A stretch of DNA of 64,000 bases from an uncultured Bacteroidota bacterium (GCA_903835005.1 CAILLK010000007.1:1-64000), one strand, 5' to 3'. Shown: positions 27,695-37,875, numbered from the stretch's first letter. The notes: a model not told the origin generated them from the letters alone. Numbers and translations: made by a program.

Positions 27695-28816
27695 ATGGCA
27701 ATTAGCGACTATCTGAAACCGAAGAAAGCCCTTAGTTTATTTCTGCTTCTTTTTATTCCCGGAATTCTTCAGGCTGAAGAATATAACTATGAGACAATTC
27801 TGAAACTGATGCATCTAAGAGAGTATAGGATAGTTACAAAATCAGATACCATATACTTCCTGGCTACATTGCCTGATAAAAAGAAAAAAACAATAATTTT
27901 CTGTTCCGGATCTGGCCCTGTACCGTTATTTGTTAAAATGCCCGAAGGCATTTACCCTTGTGCTTTTCCGTTTGAAATTGACAGCAATACAAGATCCCAA
28001 TTCAATATTGTTGTTATTTCAAAGCCGGGTATAAAAAGATTTGCAACAGTAGAGGATATTAGTCCGGAACTGGCTAAACAATACCAGTTCCTGCAACTTG
28101 ATTCCGATAACCGGCCTCCTCAAAAATACATCCGCAACAACAGTTTATATAAGCTGGGTGGCGACGGTATAGCTGTGGTTAAGTTTCTGAAAAAACAGCC
28201 ATGGATTGATAAAGAAAATATCTACCTGTTCGGGCATTCACAGGGTGCAATGGTAGCCGCTTATGTGGCCAGTAAGATGCCAGGAGAAATCAAAGGCCTG
28301 ATTTATGCTCAGGGCAATGCATATGGCATACACGCTGAATATTTAAGCTCTATAATTTATAATCAGTCGTCCATAACCGATGTAAATAAAATGATGGATT
28401 CTGTTTACAAGCTGCATAAATATTTGGTTAATGGTATTCCGGATAAAGAATTGGACTCCATCTATCAATGGAAGGAAGCAGACCTTTTTGATAAAAAGAA
28501 AAATGATTTCTATGATCTTACCACCAACAGGTGGAGAAGTCTTGAAGAACCTCCTGGAATTGAATATTTACTGAAAACAAACTGTAGTGTATTACTGGTG
28601 CAGGGATTGAATAGTCCCGGCGATATGGACAACAAGAATATTCCTCTTGATTTTGTTCGGCACCACAAACGCAATTTAACCACACTGTTTTATCCTGGTT
28701 ACGACCATAATTATTTCAAACAGGCAACGGATGAAAAGGGTAACAGGAAGGAGCCGGAACAACACTGGAATGATATATTTAATGATGTGAAAAAGTGGAT
28801 TTTGTCAGGACGTTGA
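27695..28816 (+). CDS. Secreted alpha/beta hydrolase
   Basis: A 373-residue exported protein. A signal peptide covers about 1-27 (ALSLFLLLFIPGILQAEE). The alpha/beta hydrolase core is visible: the oxyanion region IIFCSGSGPVPLF (about 67-79), the nucleophile elbow LFGHSQGAMVAAY (Ser about 180) and a late His in FYPGYDHNYFKQA (about 335-347). The acid residue may be in LVQGLNSPGDMDN. It resembles prolyl-oligopeptidase/dienelactone-hydrolase-type folds in Bacteroidota. Substrate unknown. ATG 27695 is chosen over an upstream TTG because it begins the signal peptide. It stands alone between gldA and the redox cluster. Confidence 0.78.
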   Translation: MAISDYLKPKKALSLFLLLFIPGILQAEEYNYETILKLMHLREYRIVTKSDTIYFLATLPDKKKKTIIFCSGSGPVPLFVKMPEGIYPCAFPFEIDSNTRSQFNIVVISKPGIKRFATVEDISPELAKQYQFLQLDSDNRPPQKYIRNNSLYKLGGDGIAVVKFLKKQPWIDKENIYLFGHSQGAMVAAYVASKMPGEIKGLIYAQGNAYGIHAEYLSSIIYNQSSITDVNKMMDSVYKLHKYLVNGIPDKELDSIYQWKEADLFDKKKNDFYDLTTNRWRSLEEPPGIEYLLKTNCSVLLVQGLNSPGDMDNKNIPLDFVRHHKRNLTTLFYPGYDHNYFKQATDEKGNRKEPEQHWNDIFNDVKKWILSGR

Positions 28817-28954
28817 TGAATTCATTAATCTGATATGCTCTATAAAACAACCATACTATTTTGCAAACAGGCATCTTAAACAAGAAGCTTTATTTATTGC
28901 ACCATAAGAAAGTACTGCCGCCATAATGCTGCCCGCTTATAATACTTATCGGGT

Positions 28955-29794
28955 CTATTGAGCAGCAAGGTCGCCATACCAGTAAGTCGCAGTTACTCCG
29001 CCATCCATCAGGAAGTCGCTGCCTGTAATGAACCCACCATCGGGCCCCATTAGCAGTGCACCTACATTACCCACTTCATCGGGTGTACCTGCCCGCCCTG
29101 CTGCACAGGTGTCTATCATATGCCTGTATCCTTCACCCCTGGGGCCGCTTAGTTCATCCTTGGCAAGTGGCGTGATTATTATTCCCGGGCTTATGGTATT
29201 GATCCTTGCTCCCCGCTTGCCCCACCGCACCGCTTCAGCCATCACCCGCAGCGAGTTACCGCGCTTGGATACCTGGTAAGCATGAAGCGGGTCTGTGACC
29301 TGGTCGGGCTGAAGCATGGGCAAAGCCAGTAGGTCATCCGCCGGGGTGGTTGCAAGGGCTTTATCCTGCTCTGGTGTCAATGCAGGCAGCCGGTGCCCCG
29401 ACTGGGAAGCGATCACCACGCCCGCGCCACCATCTGCAATCACGGTCCCAAACTCTTCAAGAACCAGCGCAGTGCCATATAGGTCTACTTTGAGTATCGT
29501 GGCCGGCGATGCCTGTGATGGCGAAACCCCCGCGGCATGAATAAGTCCTGTCACGCTGCCTATGCCCGTTGCGGCAGTAACTAGCGAATGAACCGATTGC
29601 CGGGATGATACATCCACAATTGCCGTACTCACTTCAAAGCCCGCTTCACTCAGTACCTTCGCAGCGGCATCACAGTTCTCTTGTCTCAGATCGGCCAGAA
29701 GTATATGTTTTCCGGCACTTACGCGCCTTGCTATGGCCTGGCCTATTGATCCGGCCCCGATAACAACGATTATATTTTTCAGTTTGTTGCTCAT
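28955..29794 (-). CDS. Short-chain dehydrogenase/reductase (SDR)
   Basis: A 279-residue SDR oxidoreductase. The Rossmann nucleotide motif is GAGSIGQAIARRV (about 13-25), IHAAGVSPSQ stands in for the NNAG motif (about 88-97), the catalytic Ser is in VVIASQSGH, and YQVSKRG gives the Tyr-Lys pair. The end MDGGVTATYW is typical of classical SDRs. It is the last gene of a minus-strand cluster (aldo/keto reductase, SDR, cupin, SDR), 29 bp after the cupin gene, all probably acting on related carbonyl compounds. Substrate unknown. Base composition in this cluster appears more GC-rich than the flanks. Confidence 0.9.
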   Translation of the reverse strand: MSNKLKNIIVVIGAGSIGQAIARRVSAGKHILLADLRQENCDAAAKVLSEAGFEVSTAIVDVSSRQSVHSLVTAATGIGSVTGLIHAAGVSPSQASPATILKVDLYGTALVLEEFGTVIADGGAGVVIASQSGHRLPALTPEQDKALATTPADDLLALPMLQPDQVTDPLHAYQVSKRGNSLRVMAEAVRWGKRGARINTISPGIIITPLAKDELSGPRGEGYRHMIDTCAAGRAGTPDEVGNVGALLMGPDGGFITGSDFLMDGGVTATYWYGDLAAQ

Positions 29795-29823
29795 AACATT
29801 GTTTTTTAGTAAGCCTGCCCGAA

Positions 29824-30222
29824 TTATCGATTATTATACTGTTCATCAGTTACCTTTTCCATCCAGTCAACCGGTGAGCCATTGAGCTTTTCCTGTATGG
29901 CAATGTGGCTCATGGCCGTAAAGGCTGTGGCTCCGTGCCAGTGTTTTTCTTCCGGTGCAAACCACACTATATCGCCCTGGTGTATTTCTTCCACCGGACC
30001 TCCCTCGCGTTGCACCCAGCCGCAGCCGGCAGTTATGATCAGCGTTTGTCCCAGCGGATGTGTGTGCCATGCGGTGCGTGCCCCCGGCTCAAAGGTTACC
30101 AGCGCCATTGCTACTCGTGCCGGATCTGGCGGGCCGAACAGCGGATCAATCCTTACTGTTCCTGTAAAATATTCAGCAGGTCCTCGTACTGAGGGTTGCG
30201 TGCCGCATCGTTTTATTTCCAT
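29824..30222 (-). CDS. Cupin protein of the hydroxynitrile-lyase (GtHNL) type
   Basis: A 132-residue single-domain cupin. Metal-binding motif 1 is [16 protein letters not shown] (His-x-His and Gln, about 52-67) and motif 2 contains the third His in [11 protein letters not shown] (about 90-100). The whole protein closely resembles, from memory, the manganese-dependent cupin hydroxynitrile lyase of Granulicella tundricola (segments [16 protein letters not shown] and [12 protein letters not shown]). Such proteins usually travel with SDR and aldo/keto reductase genes, as here, and their natural role is uncertain. It is cytoplasmic. Its natural substrate here cannot be deduced. Confidence 0.85.
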   Translation of the reverse strand: MEIKRCGTQPSVRGPAEYFTGTVRIDPLFGPPDPARVAMALVTFEPGARTAWHTHPLGQTLIITAGCGWVQREGGPVEEIHQGDIVWFAPEEKHWHGATAFTAMSHIAIQEKLNGSPVDWMEKVTDEQYNNR

Positions 30223-30275
30223 AATACACAGTTTGTTTTATTGCTGTTTATAAAAATCAGTCTCAAGGTACTTTA

Positions 30276-31106
30276 TTAGTTGTATGCCAGAGAGATTGAC
30301 AACTCGCGATAAGCATCGAGCTCTTTATGCAGTTTGGCAATCACTTGCTCAGCAGTCCCAATTGCATCGGCGCCAGCAAGAAAGCGATACCGCGGTTTCT
30401 TTTCGTTAGAAATTCTGATTAATGCCTGAGCGAGTTTGGCAGGATCGCCCGACTGCAGGCCATTATAGCCCTTCCAGAAGTCCATTTGTTTCGCCCTGCG
30501 TTCATTGTAATCCCCGATAAAGTGATTCGCATAATTAGTCGATTCATCGGTCAGCAGTTCCGTACGAAAAAAGCCGGGATTCACAATAATGGTATCAATA
30601 CCAAATGGTTCTATTTCAGCTTGCAATGATGACATCCACCCCTCGAGGCCGAATTTAGAAGCCGCATAAGCCGTACCAAACTCAAAGCCGGAAATACCTG
30701 CTGTTGAAGAGATTGTAATTACCAGACCTGAACGCTGCCTGGGCATGACCGGCAGAACCGCACGCGTAACATTCATGGGGCCTATGAGGCTGGTTTCAAT
30801 CTGTTGATTGATTTGCTCCTGTGTCAGTTCTTCGAAATAACCAGCGTAGAAGTTTGCAGCATTATTTACCAGCACATCAATGCTTCCGAAATGGTCGATG
30901 GCAGCTTTGACAGCTAACTCGGCATCTGCTATACTGGTAATGTCCAGCTTGACCACCAGTAAATTGGGGGATTGCCCTATGGCAAGGGTCACTTTTTCCG
31001 GGTTGCGGCCCGTAGCAACAACGTTATGGCCGGCAGCAAGAACCGCTTTAGCAATATCAAGACCCATTCCACGCCCCGCGCCGGTAATCAGCCAAACTTT
31101 TTTCAT
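30276..31106 (-). CDS. Short-chain dehydrogenase/reductase (SDR)
   Basis: A 276-residue classical SDR. The cofactor motif is ITGAGRGMGLDIAK (about 7-20), with ATGRNPEKV after the second strand suggesting NADP(H). NNAANFYAGYFEEL (about 86-99) is the NNAG motif variant, TISSTAG has the catalytic Ser, and YAASKFGLEG the Tyr-Lys pair. After the catalytic core it has the NPGFFRTELL loop typical of Bacteroidota and proteobacterial oxidoreductases. It follows the aldo/keto reductase by 156 bp and precedes the cupin by 53 bp. Paralogous in fold, not close in sequence, to the other SDR of the cluster. Confidence 0.92.
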   Translation of the reverse strand: MKKVWLITGAGRGMGLDIAKAVLAAGHNVVATGRNPEKVTLAIGQSPNLLVVKLDITSIADAELAVKAAIDHFGSIDVLVNNAANFYAGYFEELTQEQINQQIETSLIGPMNVTRAVLPVMPRQRSGLVITISSTAGISGFEFGTAYAASKFGLEGWMSSLQAEIEPFGIDTIIVNPGFFRTELLTDESTNYANHFIGDYNERRAKQMDFWKGYNGLQSGDPAKLAQALIRISNEKKPRYRFLAGADAIGTAEQVIAKLHKELDAYRELSISLAYN

Positions 31107-31262
31107 CTTTTCTTTTATTTTAATTTTTCAAACGTTCTTTTACTAATAAAGATCATAAAGCAACCACTTCCTGAATTTTAAAGCTGTACCATTAATATCA
31201 CGGATGCCATATCCACACGTATTTGGAACATTTGGTTTTTTGGGTTGAGTTTTTATAAAAAT

Positions 31263-32120
<858 letters not shown>

Positions 32121-32128
32121 TTATTTTG

Positions 32129-32144
32129 GTGACACAAAGGTCAC
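32129..32144. promoter_or_regulatory. Candidate operator (GTGAC-N6-GTCAC)
   Basis: A 5-bp inverted repeat, GTGAC at 32129-32133 and GTCAC at 32140-32144, lies 14 bp upstream of the aldo/keto reductase start. The central ACCTTTG on the minus strand partly resembles a -7 box. It is a plausible binding site for the divergent AraC-type regulator, but the repeat is short. Confidence 0.3.
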
Positions 32145-32262
32145 TACTATATTCCAGTCATTGGTTACACAGATTACTGTATTGCTTACCATTATTACTG
32201 ATTTGAACGCATGCGCTCCGGATATCATGTAAGAACCATTAATTTTGTTACAAAAACATGCC

Positions 32263-33162
32263 ATGGCAGGTATACTCACATTCGACTCTGTAAGCCAGTA
32301 CAATGCTTTTAACAATAACCAGACCTTGCATCCGCTGGTAAGTGTGGTTGACCTTTCAAAGGCAGGCCCCAGGCTTGGTGGCAGAATTCACTTCGGATTC
32401 TATACCGTTTTTTTAAAAGAGGTAAAATGCGGCGATCTCTACTACGGAAAGCATACCTATGATTATCAGGAAGGCACTCTCGTTTTCCTTGCTCCGGGGC
32501 AGGTGATAGGTGTAGATAGTAATGGTGAGCTGTACCAGCCCAAGGGCTATGCCCTCGTTTTTCATCCCGATCTCATTCATGGCACATCCCTGGGAAGGCA
32601 TATCGCCGACTATAACTTTTTCAGCTACGGTGCACATGAAGCGCTGCATATATCTGAAAAGGAACGCCAGATTGTTTTGGATTGTTTCGACAAGATTAAT
32701 ATTGAGTTGCAGCACGGGCTCGATAACCACAGTAAAAAACTGATCGTGTCGAACATCGAACTCTTTTTGAATTATTGCTCCCGGTTCTACGACCGGCAAT
32801 TCATTACCCGCGACCATGTGCATAAAGGCATCCTTGAGCGGTTTGAGTCGTTGCTCAATAATTATTTTCAGTCACCGAAACCCGAAACTTCGGGTTTGCC
32901 CTCAGTAGCCTGGTGTGCCGATGAGTTTCATCTTACCCCCAATTATTTTGGCGACCTTGTAAAAAAGGAAACCGGCAAATCGGCACAGGAGTATATACAG
33001 TCAAAAGTTATAGATGTAGCTAAGGAAAGAATATTTGACAGCAGCAAATCGGTAAGCGAGATCGCCTACGAACTTGGTTTTAAATATCCGCAGCATTTTA
33101 CCCGGTTATTCAAGCAGCGGGTAGGGCATACTCCCAATGAGTACAGAAATTCACTTAACTAA
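32263..33162 (+). CDS. AraC-family transcriptional regulator
   Basis: A 299-residue regulator. The N-terminal ~190 residues form a cupin-like ligand-binding part (EGTLVFLAPGQVIGV, about 70-84). The C-terminal ~100 residues are the double helix-turn-helix of AraC proteins: VAWCADEFHLTPNYFGDLVK, then GKSAQEYIQSKVIDVAKERI, and SVSEIAYELGFKYPQHFTRL with the closing FKQRVGHTPNEYR. It is divergent from the redox cluster and most likely controls it. ATG 32263 is preferred; the same frame opens six codons earlier with a TTG. Effector unknown. Confidence 0.9.
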   Translation: MAGILTFDSVSQYNAFNNNQTLHPLVSVVDLSKAGPRLGGRIHFGFYTVFLKEVKCGDLYYGKHTYDYQEGTLVFLAPGQVIGVDSNGELYQPKGYALVFHPDLIHGTSLGRHIADYNFFSYGAHEALHISEKERQIVLDCFDKINIELQHGLDNHSKKLIVSNIELFLNYCSRFYDRQFITRDHVHKGILERFESLLNNYFQSPKPETSGLPSVAWCADEFHLTPNYFGDLVKKETGKSAQEYIQSKVIDVAKERIFDSSKSVSEIAYELGFKYPQHFTRLFKQRVGHTPNEYRNSLN

Positions 33163-33333
33163 AAAGTACGATTACCGAAACTGGGAATAAATATCCATTA
33201 TCTGCCTATCCGGTATACAACCTTTTACCGCATACCTGTTCCACCTCAGATCCTGATGAAAATAATCCTTTTATCCCAATAAATAAGCAACCGGTGATAT
33301 GGTTATTTTAATATCCCTGGTTGGCCGTCCCAC

Positions 33334-34560
33334 TCAATACTTCCGCTTGTTTCTCTTATCAAATGCACCAATACCAATAGTGATGTATTGGAAATTTCCG
33401 GTTACTCCCGGATAGCGTAATCCAAACTGAGGCATATTATATGCATACCGCACCCTTACAAACCAGTGGCCTTTTATTATATGGGCAGTTGGTTTTTTCA
33501 TTTTGGTTCTTCCCAGTTTGATATCACCGTTCAGCCCGAATGTGTAAGTTCGGGAGAATTCCATTTCCGCATTCTTAAGGGAAGGCTGTATATTCAAATC
33601 ATTGCCGGTAGGCGCAATATCTGATGAAGCAATACCTATAAAAGGCGCCAGCTTAAAGCGGCGGTTATCCAGTGCCACATAACCTATTGAAGCTTCGGGC
33701 AGGTATACCAGTGTCTGCGAATTTCTGGTCCATATGCCGTTGCTGTAGGGTATATCGGTTTTTGTTTGGCCGAAACCAATGAAATCTCTTAGATACAGGA
33801 TCCAGTTTTTGTATTGTATATCAAATGCTATACCTACCGGCACTGAGTTGGTATAGTTTTTAGTGAGGTTGCCGGTAAAAAATCCGTAGCCGCTGAAGTA
33901 TTCAACACCCAGGCCCCATTTGTGATCCAGCTCAAAACGTATATATTTCCGCACATAGCTTTCATACCTGCTATCCGGATGTTTTTCAAGAAAATTGTTA
34001 GCCATTTTATTTAAAGAGTCCCTGGTTATTACATATCCCTTTACCCGGGAAAAAGTATATTCCAGATGCAGCCGGAGAAAATCTTTGTCAACCTCACTAA
34101 GGTCTGCTGCTGCTAGATTCTGTATTACCTGTTTTTTTGAAGCAATTGTTTTCTCTGCAATCTTTGTGTAGCACTGATCTGAAGAAGGCCTGATTTTTTT
34201 TCCCTGGGCGGTATTGATCGAATCATGGTTAACAATAGCTGTGAGCATTTCCTTGTATTCCTGTGTCCAGTATAGAATCAGATAATATTCCACAGAATAA
34301 AAAACGAGGTAATCCTTATTAGCGGGTTTAGTAAGCAGGTAGTCTTTTATTTGTCTCACTTTAGCAGTGTCGCCTTCCTGTAATTTTTCAGTCAGCAGTT
34401 TCCTTCCTTTGGATATGATATCCGTCACGGAATCATTATAACTTAATATTTCGTTTTTGATATTATTGTCCTGCGCTTCTGCCAGCAAGGGCATAAAAAA
34501 TATAATTGCAAAGAAGATCGTTTTACAATGGCTTGATATTTTGGCTGATTTACTTTTCAT
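33334..34560 (-). CDS. Exported protein with probable C-terminal beta-barrel
   Basis: A 408-residue protein with a signal peptide (about 1-29, ending AEAQ). The first half of the mature part is helical. From about residue 215 the sequence alternates aromatic and polar residues in strand-length blocks (GLGVEYFSGYGFFTGNL, WILYLRDFIGFGQTK, PEASIGYVALDNRRFKLAPF), typical of an outer-membrane beta-barrel. It ends IGIGAFDKRNKRKY, which is not a classic barrel end. Function unknown. A 105-bp fragment about 95% identical to its codons for residues 217-250 lies upstream at 34624-34728, showing that a paralogue once stood here. Confidence 0.68.
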   Translation of the reverse strand: MKSKSAKISSHCKTIFFAIIFFMPLLAEAQDNNIKNEILSYNDSVTDIISKGRKLLTEKLQEGDTAKVRQIKDYLLTKPANKDYLVFYSVEYYLILYWTQEYKEMLTAIVNHDSINTAQGKKIRPSSDQCYTKIAEKTIASKKQVIQNLAAADLSEVDKDFLRLHLEYTFSRVKGYVITRDSLNKMANNFLEKHPDSRYESYVRKYIRFELDHKWGLGVEYFSGYGFFTGNLTKNYTNSVPVGIAFDIQYKNWILYLRDFIGFGQTKTDIPYSNGIWTRNSQTLVYLPEASIGYVALDNRRFKLAPFIGIASSDIAPTGNDLNIQPSLKNAEMEFSRTYTFGLNGDIKLGRTKMKKPTAHIIKGHWFVRVRYAYNMPQFGLRYPGVTGNFQYITIGIGAFDKRNKRKY

Positions 34561-34623
34561 TATGATTAAATATTTCTGTTTATGAGCGTTTTACCAGAAG
34601 ATTTCAAACTTACATAAAATATC

Positions 34624-34728
34624 TTGTATTGTATATCAAATGCTACACCTACCGGCACAGCGTTGGTATAGTTTTTAGCGAGGTTGCAGGTAAAAAATCC
34701 GTAGCCGCTGAAGTATTCAACACCCAGG
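34624..34728 (-). pseudogene. Fragment of a paralogous beta-barrel gene
   Basis: These 105 bp align without gaps to 33809-33913 inside the intact gene next door, with five differences by eye (about 95% identity). Four of these change amino acids in the shared frame (Ile to Val, Ser to Ala, Thr to Ala and Gly to Cys), so this is the remains of a diverged paralogue rather than a fresh copy. Both ends break off sharply: at 34623/34624 into unrelated sequence and at 34728/34729 into the truncated integrase. Confidence 0.85.
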
Positions 34729-35298
34729 TGCGCTGTATCTGTATGTTTGCTCCATTTACATGACAGGTCTTTTTTCTTGTGAGGTAATTAAAGCAGGCTT
34801 CACCGAACTTAAAATTAAGGGATTTCAAGGGCCTGTCTTTCTTCCCGGAACAAATGGGGACGAACTCAATAGGGTACTTCGGCGTGATCCTATAATTCCT
34901 ATAACTCCCTTGACTGTACTTTTTATCTATTTGCTTTTCAAAGTTCAGGTTACGCTCTTGTGCCACCTTGAGAAATGTCCGTTCCTCAATTACGGCTTCC
35001 CCTTCACTAATAATCTAACACTTTCCGGTGTTACCTCAGTTTTACTTATTTGAAGTTGTGATAAAGCTTGGTTTATATCAGCCTTTGCTGAAGTAAGTAC
35101 CCCATTTATTGCTCCTGCTTCCTTGGTTTTGATAGCTTTCTGTTTTTTATCGTCCCAATATTCTGAATGGATACCTCCTGGTGCATAATCAATACGGTCA
35201 TTATTTAAGCTGATGCGTTCATAAATGGGTAACTTGCCTTCCTTATCAGGTCGGGACTTGCGTAGATATAGATATATATTGTGAGTTGTAGCGCTCAT
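34729..35298 (-). pseudogene. Truncated, frameshifted tyrosine integrase
   Basis: The first part, from ATG 35298, encodes the arm-type DNA-binding domain of Bacteroidota tyrosine recombinases (MSATTHNIYLYLRKSRPDKE, then GGIHSEYWDDKKQKAIKTKE). It stops after VKGKP at 34987. A one-base shift in the GGGG run just before restores EAVIEERTFLKVAQERNLNF and the SAM-like core-binding domain (GSYRNYRI, then LKSLNFKF). The gene breaks off after IQIQR at 34729, where it joins the beta-barrel fragment, so the whole catalytic domain (R-H-R-Y) is missing. It starts 200 bp from the 3' end of tRNA-Pro, the classic position for an element that inserts in a tRNA gene. Confidence 0.85.
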
Positions 35299-35498
35299 TT
35301 TTATAGATGTCGAAGTGAGAAAATGTAGATGGAAAATGTGGACACCTTGTTGGACACTTAAAAGGTCAAAGCATCTACTTTACTAAGGTGGAACATCAGC
35401 AGGGTAATTTTGAGCCTGTAAACGCCTGAAATGCTTACTAATCAGTATCTTAAGGGAAATAAGAAAGGCTACCCACTCAAGTAAGTAACCTTCACTTG

Positions 35499-35572
35499 TC
35501 GGGATGACTGGATTCGAACCAGCGACCCCTACGTCCCGAACGTAGTGCGCTACCGGGCTGCGCTACATCCCG
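35499..35572 (-). tRNA. tRNA-Pro (CGG)
   Basis: Reading the minus strand, the acceptor arm CGGGATG pairs with CATCCCG, the D arm is GCGC/GCGC, the anticodon stem is CTACG/CGTAG around TTCGGGA (anticodon CGG, reading CCG Pro codons), and the T arm is GCTGG-TTCGAAT-CCAGT (mismatched G-T at its base). The discriminator is A at 35499, and CCA is not encoded. The truncated integrase begins 200 bp downstream of the 3' end, so this tRNA is the likely attachment site of a lost integrative element. I saw no second copy of the 3' end in the window. Confidence 0.95.
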
Positions 35573-35992
35573 AACAACCGGGAAACAAAATTAAATAATC
35601 TTTACAATTTTTTGAAATCCTCTGTATCCTCCTTTTTCTCCAAATTGCTTCTTGTTTTTTAAACTAACCATAATCTTATTCCGCTCTGATTGCCATCATT
35701 CCTGATGCCGTTCCACCAGATTAATTTTGTTACTTTAATATATCTGTTGATTTAGATATTGAAAAAATGATTGCAGTTACAGTTACAACGGGCTAAAGGT
35801 TTTTAATATGTTGTAATTTGATATTTAGTCAAATCAGTATTGTTTTGTAAAGCGGTTTTTAATATAAGGCGTATACATAATAACTAAAATAAATGCTAAT
35901 ATTTTACAGGTCTGTTTTGAAGTGACAGAATAAAACTGTTTTTTTGTTCTTTAAATAATCACCATTACTATTTTACCTAAAACCAAATATTT
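35573..35992. other. AT-rich spacer between tRNA-Pro and ispD
   Basis: About 420 bp of AT-rich sequence with no gene I can support. It includes the tRNA promoter region (upstream of 35572 on the minus strand) and probably the ispD promoter. No clear TAnnTTTG box is placed correctly for ispD. Confidence 0.45.
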
Positions 35993-36673
35993 GTGGTTAA
36001 CATAAAAAAATATGCCGTTATTGTTGCAGGTGGTAAAGGAATGAGAATGGGATCTTCTATTCCTAAACAATTTCTTCCGCTGCTAGGTATACCATTAATG
36101 TGTCATGCTGTACAGACTTTTGCTTCTGCTTTGCCGGGCATACATATTATTATTGTGTTGCCCGAAGACCAGCTCGGTAGCGCTCAAACAGTTCTCAGGT
36201 CATACATCGGTAAAATAAAAGTTACTACTGTGGCTGGTGGCGATACCCGGTTTCAAAGCGTTTCAAATGGCCTCAGGCATATTACTGAAGACGGGATTGT
36301 ATTTGTGCATGATGGAGCCAGACCACTTATCACTGAAGAGCTTATTCTGCGTTGTTTCAAGCAGACTTTTGAAAAGGGCAGCGCTATCCCCGCTATCCCT
36401 GCCCGCGAAAGTGTGCGCATAATTGAAGATGGTATTTCCAGGCCTTTAGACCGCGAAATGCTCCGCATAATTCAGACTCCGCAAACATTCAGAACCAGTA
36501 TCCTTTTACCGGCTTTTGAGCAACCGTACCACGCTTCCTTTACCGATGAAGCAACAGTTGTGGAAAGCTATGGTACACCTGTTCATCTTATCGAAGGAAT
36601 GGCTGAAAATATAAAAGTTACCCATTCCGAAGATATGGTAATAGCTGAGGCGCTGCTAAGGGTAAGGGGTTAA
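35993..36673 (+). CDS. ispD: 2-C-methyl-D-erythritol 4-phosphate cytidylyltransferase IspD
   Basis: A 226-residue IspD, the third enzyme of the non-mevalonate isoprenoid pathway. It joins MEP with CTP. The nucleotide-binding start VIVAGGKGMRMGSSIPKQFL (about 9-28) has the conserved Arg and Lys, TVAGGDTRFQSVSNGL and VFVHDGARPLI follow (Asp about 106 region), and RIIQTPQTFR and FTDEATVVE are the family's later motifs. The start is GTG 35993; no ATG gives the full glycine-rich loop. It stands alone; ispF is not adjacent. Confidence 0.95.
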   Translation: MVNIKKYAVIVAGGKGMRMGSSIPKQFLPLLGIPLMCHAVQTFASALPGIHIIIVLPEDQLGSAQTVLRSYIGKIKVTTVAGGDTRFQSVSNGLRHITEDGIVFVHDGARPLITEELILRCFKQTFEKGSAIPAIPARESVRIIEDGISRPLDREMLRIIQTPQTFRTSILLPAFEQPYHASFTDEATVVESYGTPVHLIEGMAENIKVTHSEDMVIAEALLRVRG

Positions 36674-36819
36674 GGTATCCCGTCTTCCCTTATACTTAAA
36701 TTGTTGCTGAAAATGGTCTGGTCATTGCTTCTGGTTACTGGTTAATAAACTGATGCTAATCCTATGTCCGGATTTGAATGATTTTGTGTTAACAACTCAT
36801 TCCTTCTGTTTCTATCTCC

Positions 36820-36827
36820 TATATTTG
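36820..36827 (+). promoter_or_regulatory. -7 box TATATTTG before 36835
   Basis: TATATTTG matches the TAnnTTTG consensus fully and ends 7 bp before the ATG at 36835, implying a very short leader or a leaderless transcript. No -33 TTG at the usual spacing. Confidence 0.42.
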
Positions 36828-36834
36828 AGGTGTT

Positions 36835-37764
36835 ATGTTCACTGATGTCAGAAGATATACGCTGGCAATTTTGCTATTCTTCTTTACTTGTTCACCTGGC
36901 TGTCTGTGCCAGGTTGCTGATTCTTTCAGTCGCTTCAGTCAGCCGGTTCAGCTCGATTCTTTTGTCATCAGCAATGGGTTCGATGTAAATGCTTTTATTG
37001 CCAGGGTCAGGGCCGATACCACTTTTTACAAAGCATTCAAGAGTATGCGGCTGATACCCTATACCGCGAAAAATAAAATACTGGTATTCGGTAAGAATGG
37101 CGATACGGCTGCATCAATGGCCGGCAATACCCGGCAGCAGATAATTAATGGTTGCCGCACCACAGTTGCAGATCAGGAGCAGGTGACCGGAGATTTTTAC
37201 AAGCGCAATCACGATTATAATTATTATACGGCTAAGTTATTTGCATGGCTCTTTTTTGCAGCAGAGCCCCAATGCAATGAGAGTGATATTGTTGCCGGTT
37301 CTTTGGATGTAAAAGGGGAAGGACAGATGGCGAAAAGCGAATATCAGCTCAAGCAGCTTATTTTCAATCCGGGTTCCAGGGTATCGGGTGTGCCTTTTAT
37401 GGGCTCAAGAGAATCAATTTTCGACCCCGAAGAAGCAAAAAAATATGACTTTAAAATTGACAGGGAAAATTTTGGAGGCTTCAGTTGTTATGCTTTCCGG
37501 ATTATGCCTAAACCTGGCTATGAACATAAGGTAATATACAATGAACTGACCACCTGGTTCAGGGTCAGCGATTACACAATTGTGGCGCGCGATTATTCCT
37601 TATCGTATCATACGCTCGTTTATGACTTCGATGTAAACATGAAAGTAAGAACCAGCCAGATCGGTAAGAAACTCTATCCCACTTTCATCTCTTATGATGG
37701 AAACTGGCATATTTTCAGCCAGAAAAGAGAACGGGTGAAATTCAATATTTCCATTAACTACTGA
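36835..37764 (+). CDS. Exported conserved hypothetical protein
   Basis: A 309-residue protein with a signal peptide (about 1-26; ILLFFFTCSPGCLCQ). The mature part has no motif I can name, but blocks such as YYTAKLFAWLFFAAEPQCNE and FNPGSRVSGVPFMGSRESIF look conserved in Bacteroidota periplasmic proteins of unknown function, and the C-terminal half (about 190-309, with GFSCYAFRIMPKPGYEH and ELTTWFRVSDYTIVARDYS) reads like a lipoprotein-carrier-type beta half-barrel. That resemblance is inference. Monocistronic. Confidence 0.6.
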   Translation: MFTDVRRYTLAILLFFFTCSPGCLCQVADSFSRFSQPVQLDSFVISNGFDVNAFIARVRADTTFYKAFKSMRLIPYTAKNKILVFGKNGDTAASMAGNTRQQIINGCRTTVADQEQVTGDFYKRNHDYNYYTAKLFAWLFFAAEPQCNESDIVAGSLDVKGEGQMAKSEYQLKQLIFNPGSRVSGVPFMGSRESIFDPEEAKKYDFKIDRENFGGFSCYAFRIMPKPGYEHKVIYNELTTWFRVSDYTIVARDYSLSYHTLVYDFDVNMKVRTSQIGKKLYPTFISYDGNWHIFSQKRERVKFNISINY

Positions 37765-37875
37765 ACTGGAAAAATTGGTTATTCATGCATGAAATGAAGC
37801 ATAAAATCCATATTGAAGATTTGTTAAAAACGAAAAACAGTAATCCCGGGCAATTTTAATTCCCGGAGAAAGGTG

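Noticed and set aside
29028-29540. Plus-strand frames inside the SDR gene
   Set aside because: Antisense of a GC-rich SDR gene with complete motifs; no protein features of their own.
34649-34966. 105-codon minus-strand frame as an independent gene
   Set aside because: Its first part is the frameshifted core domain of the integrase, and its last part reads the barrel fragment out of frame; it is therefore part of the scar.
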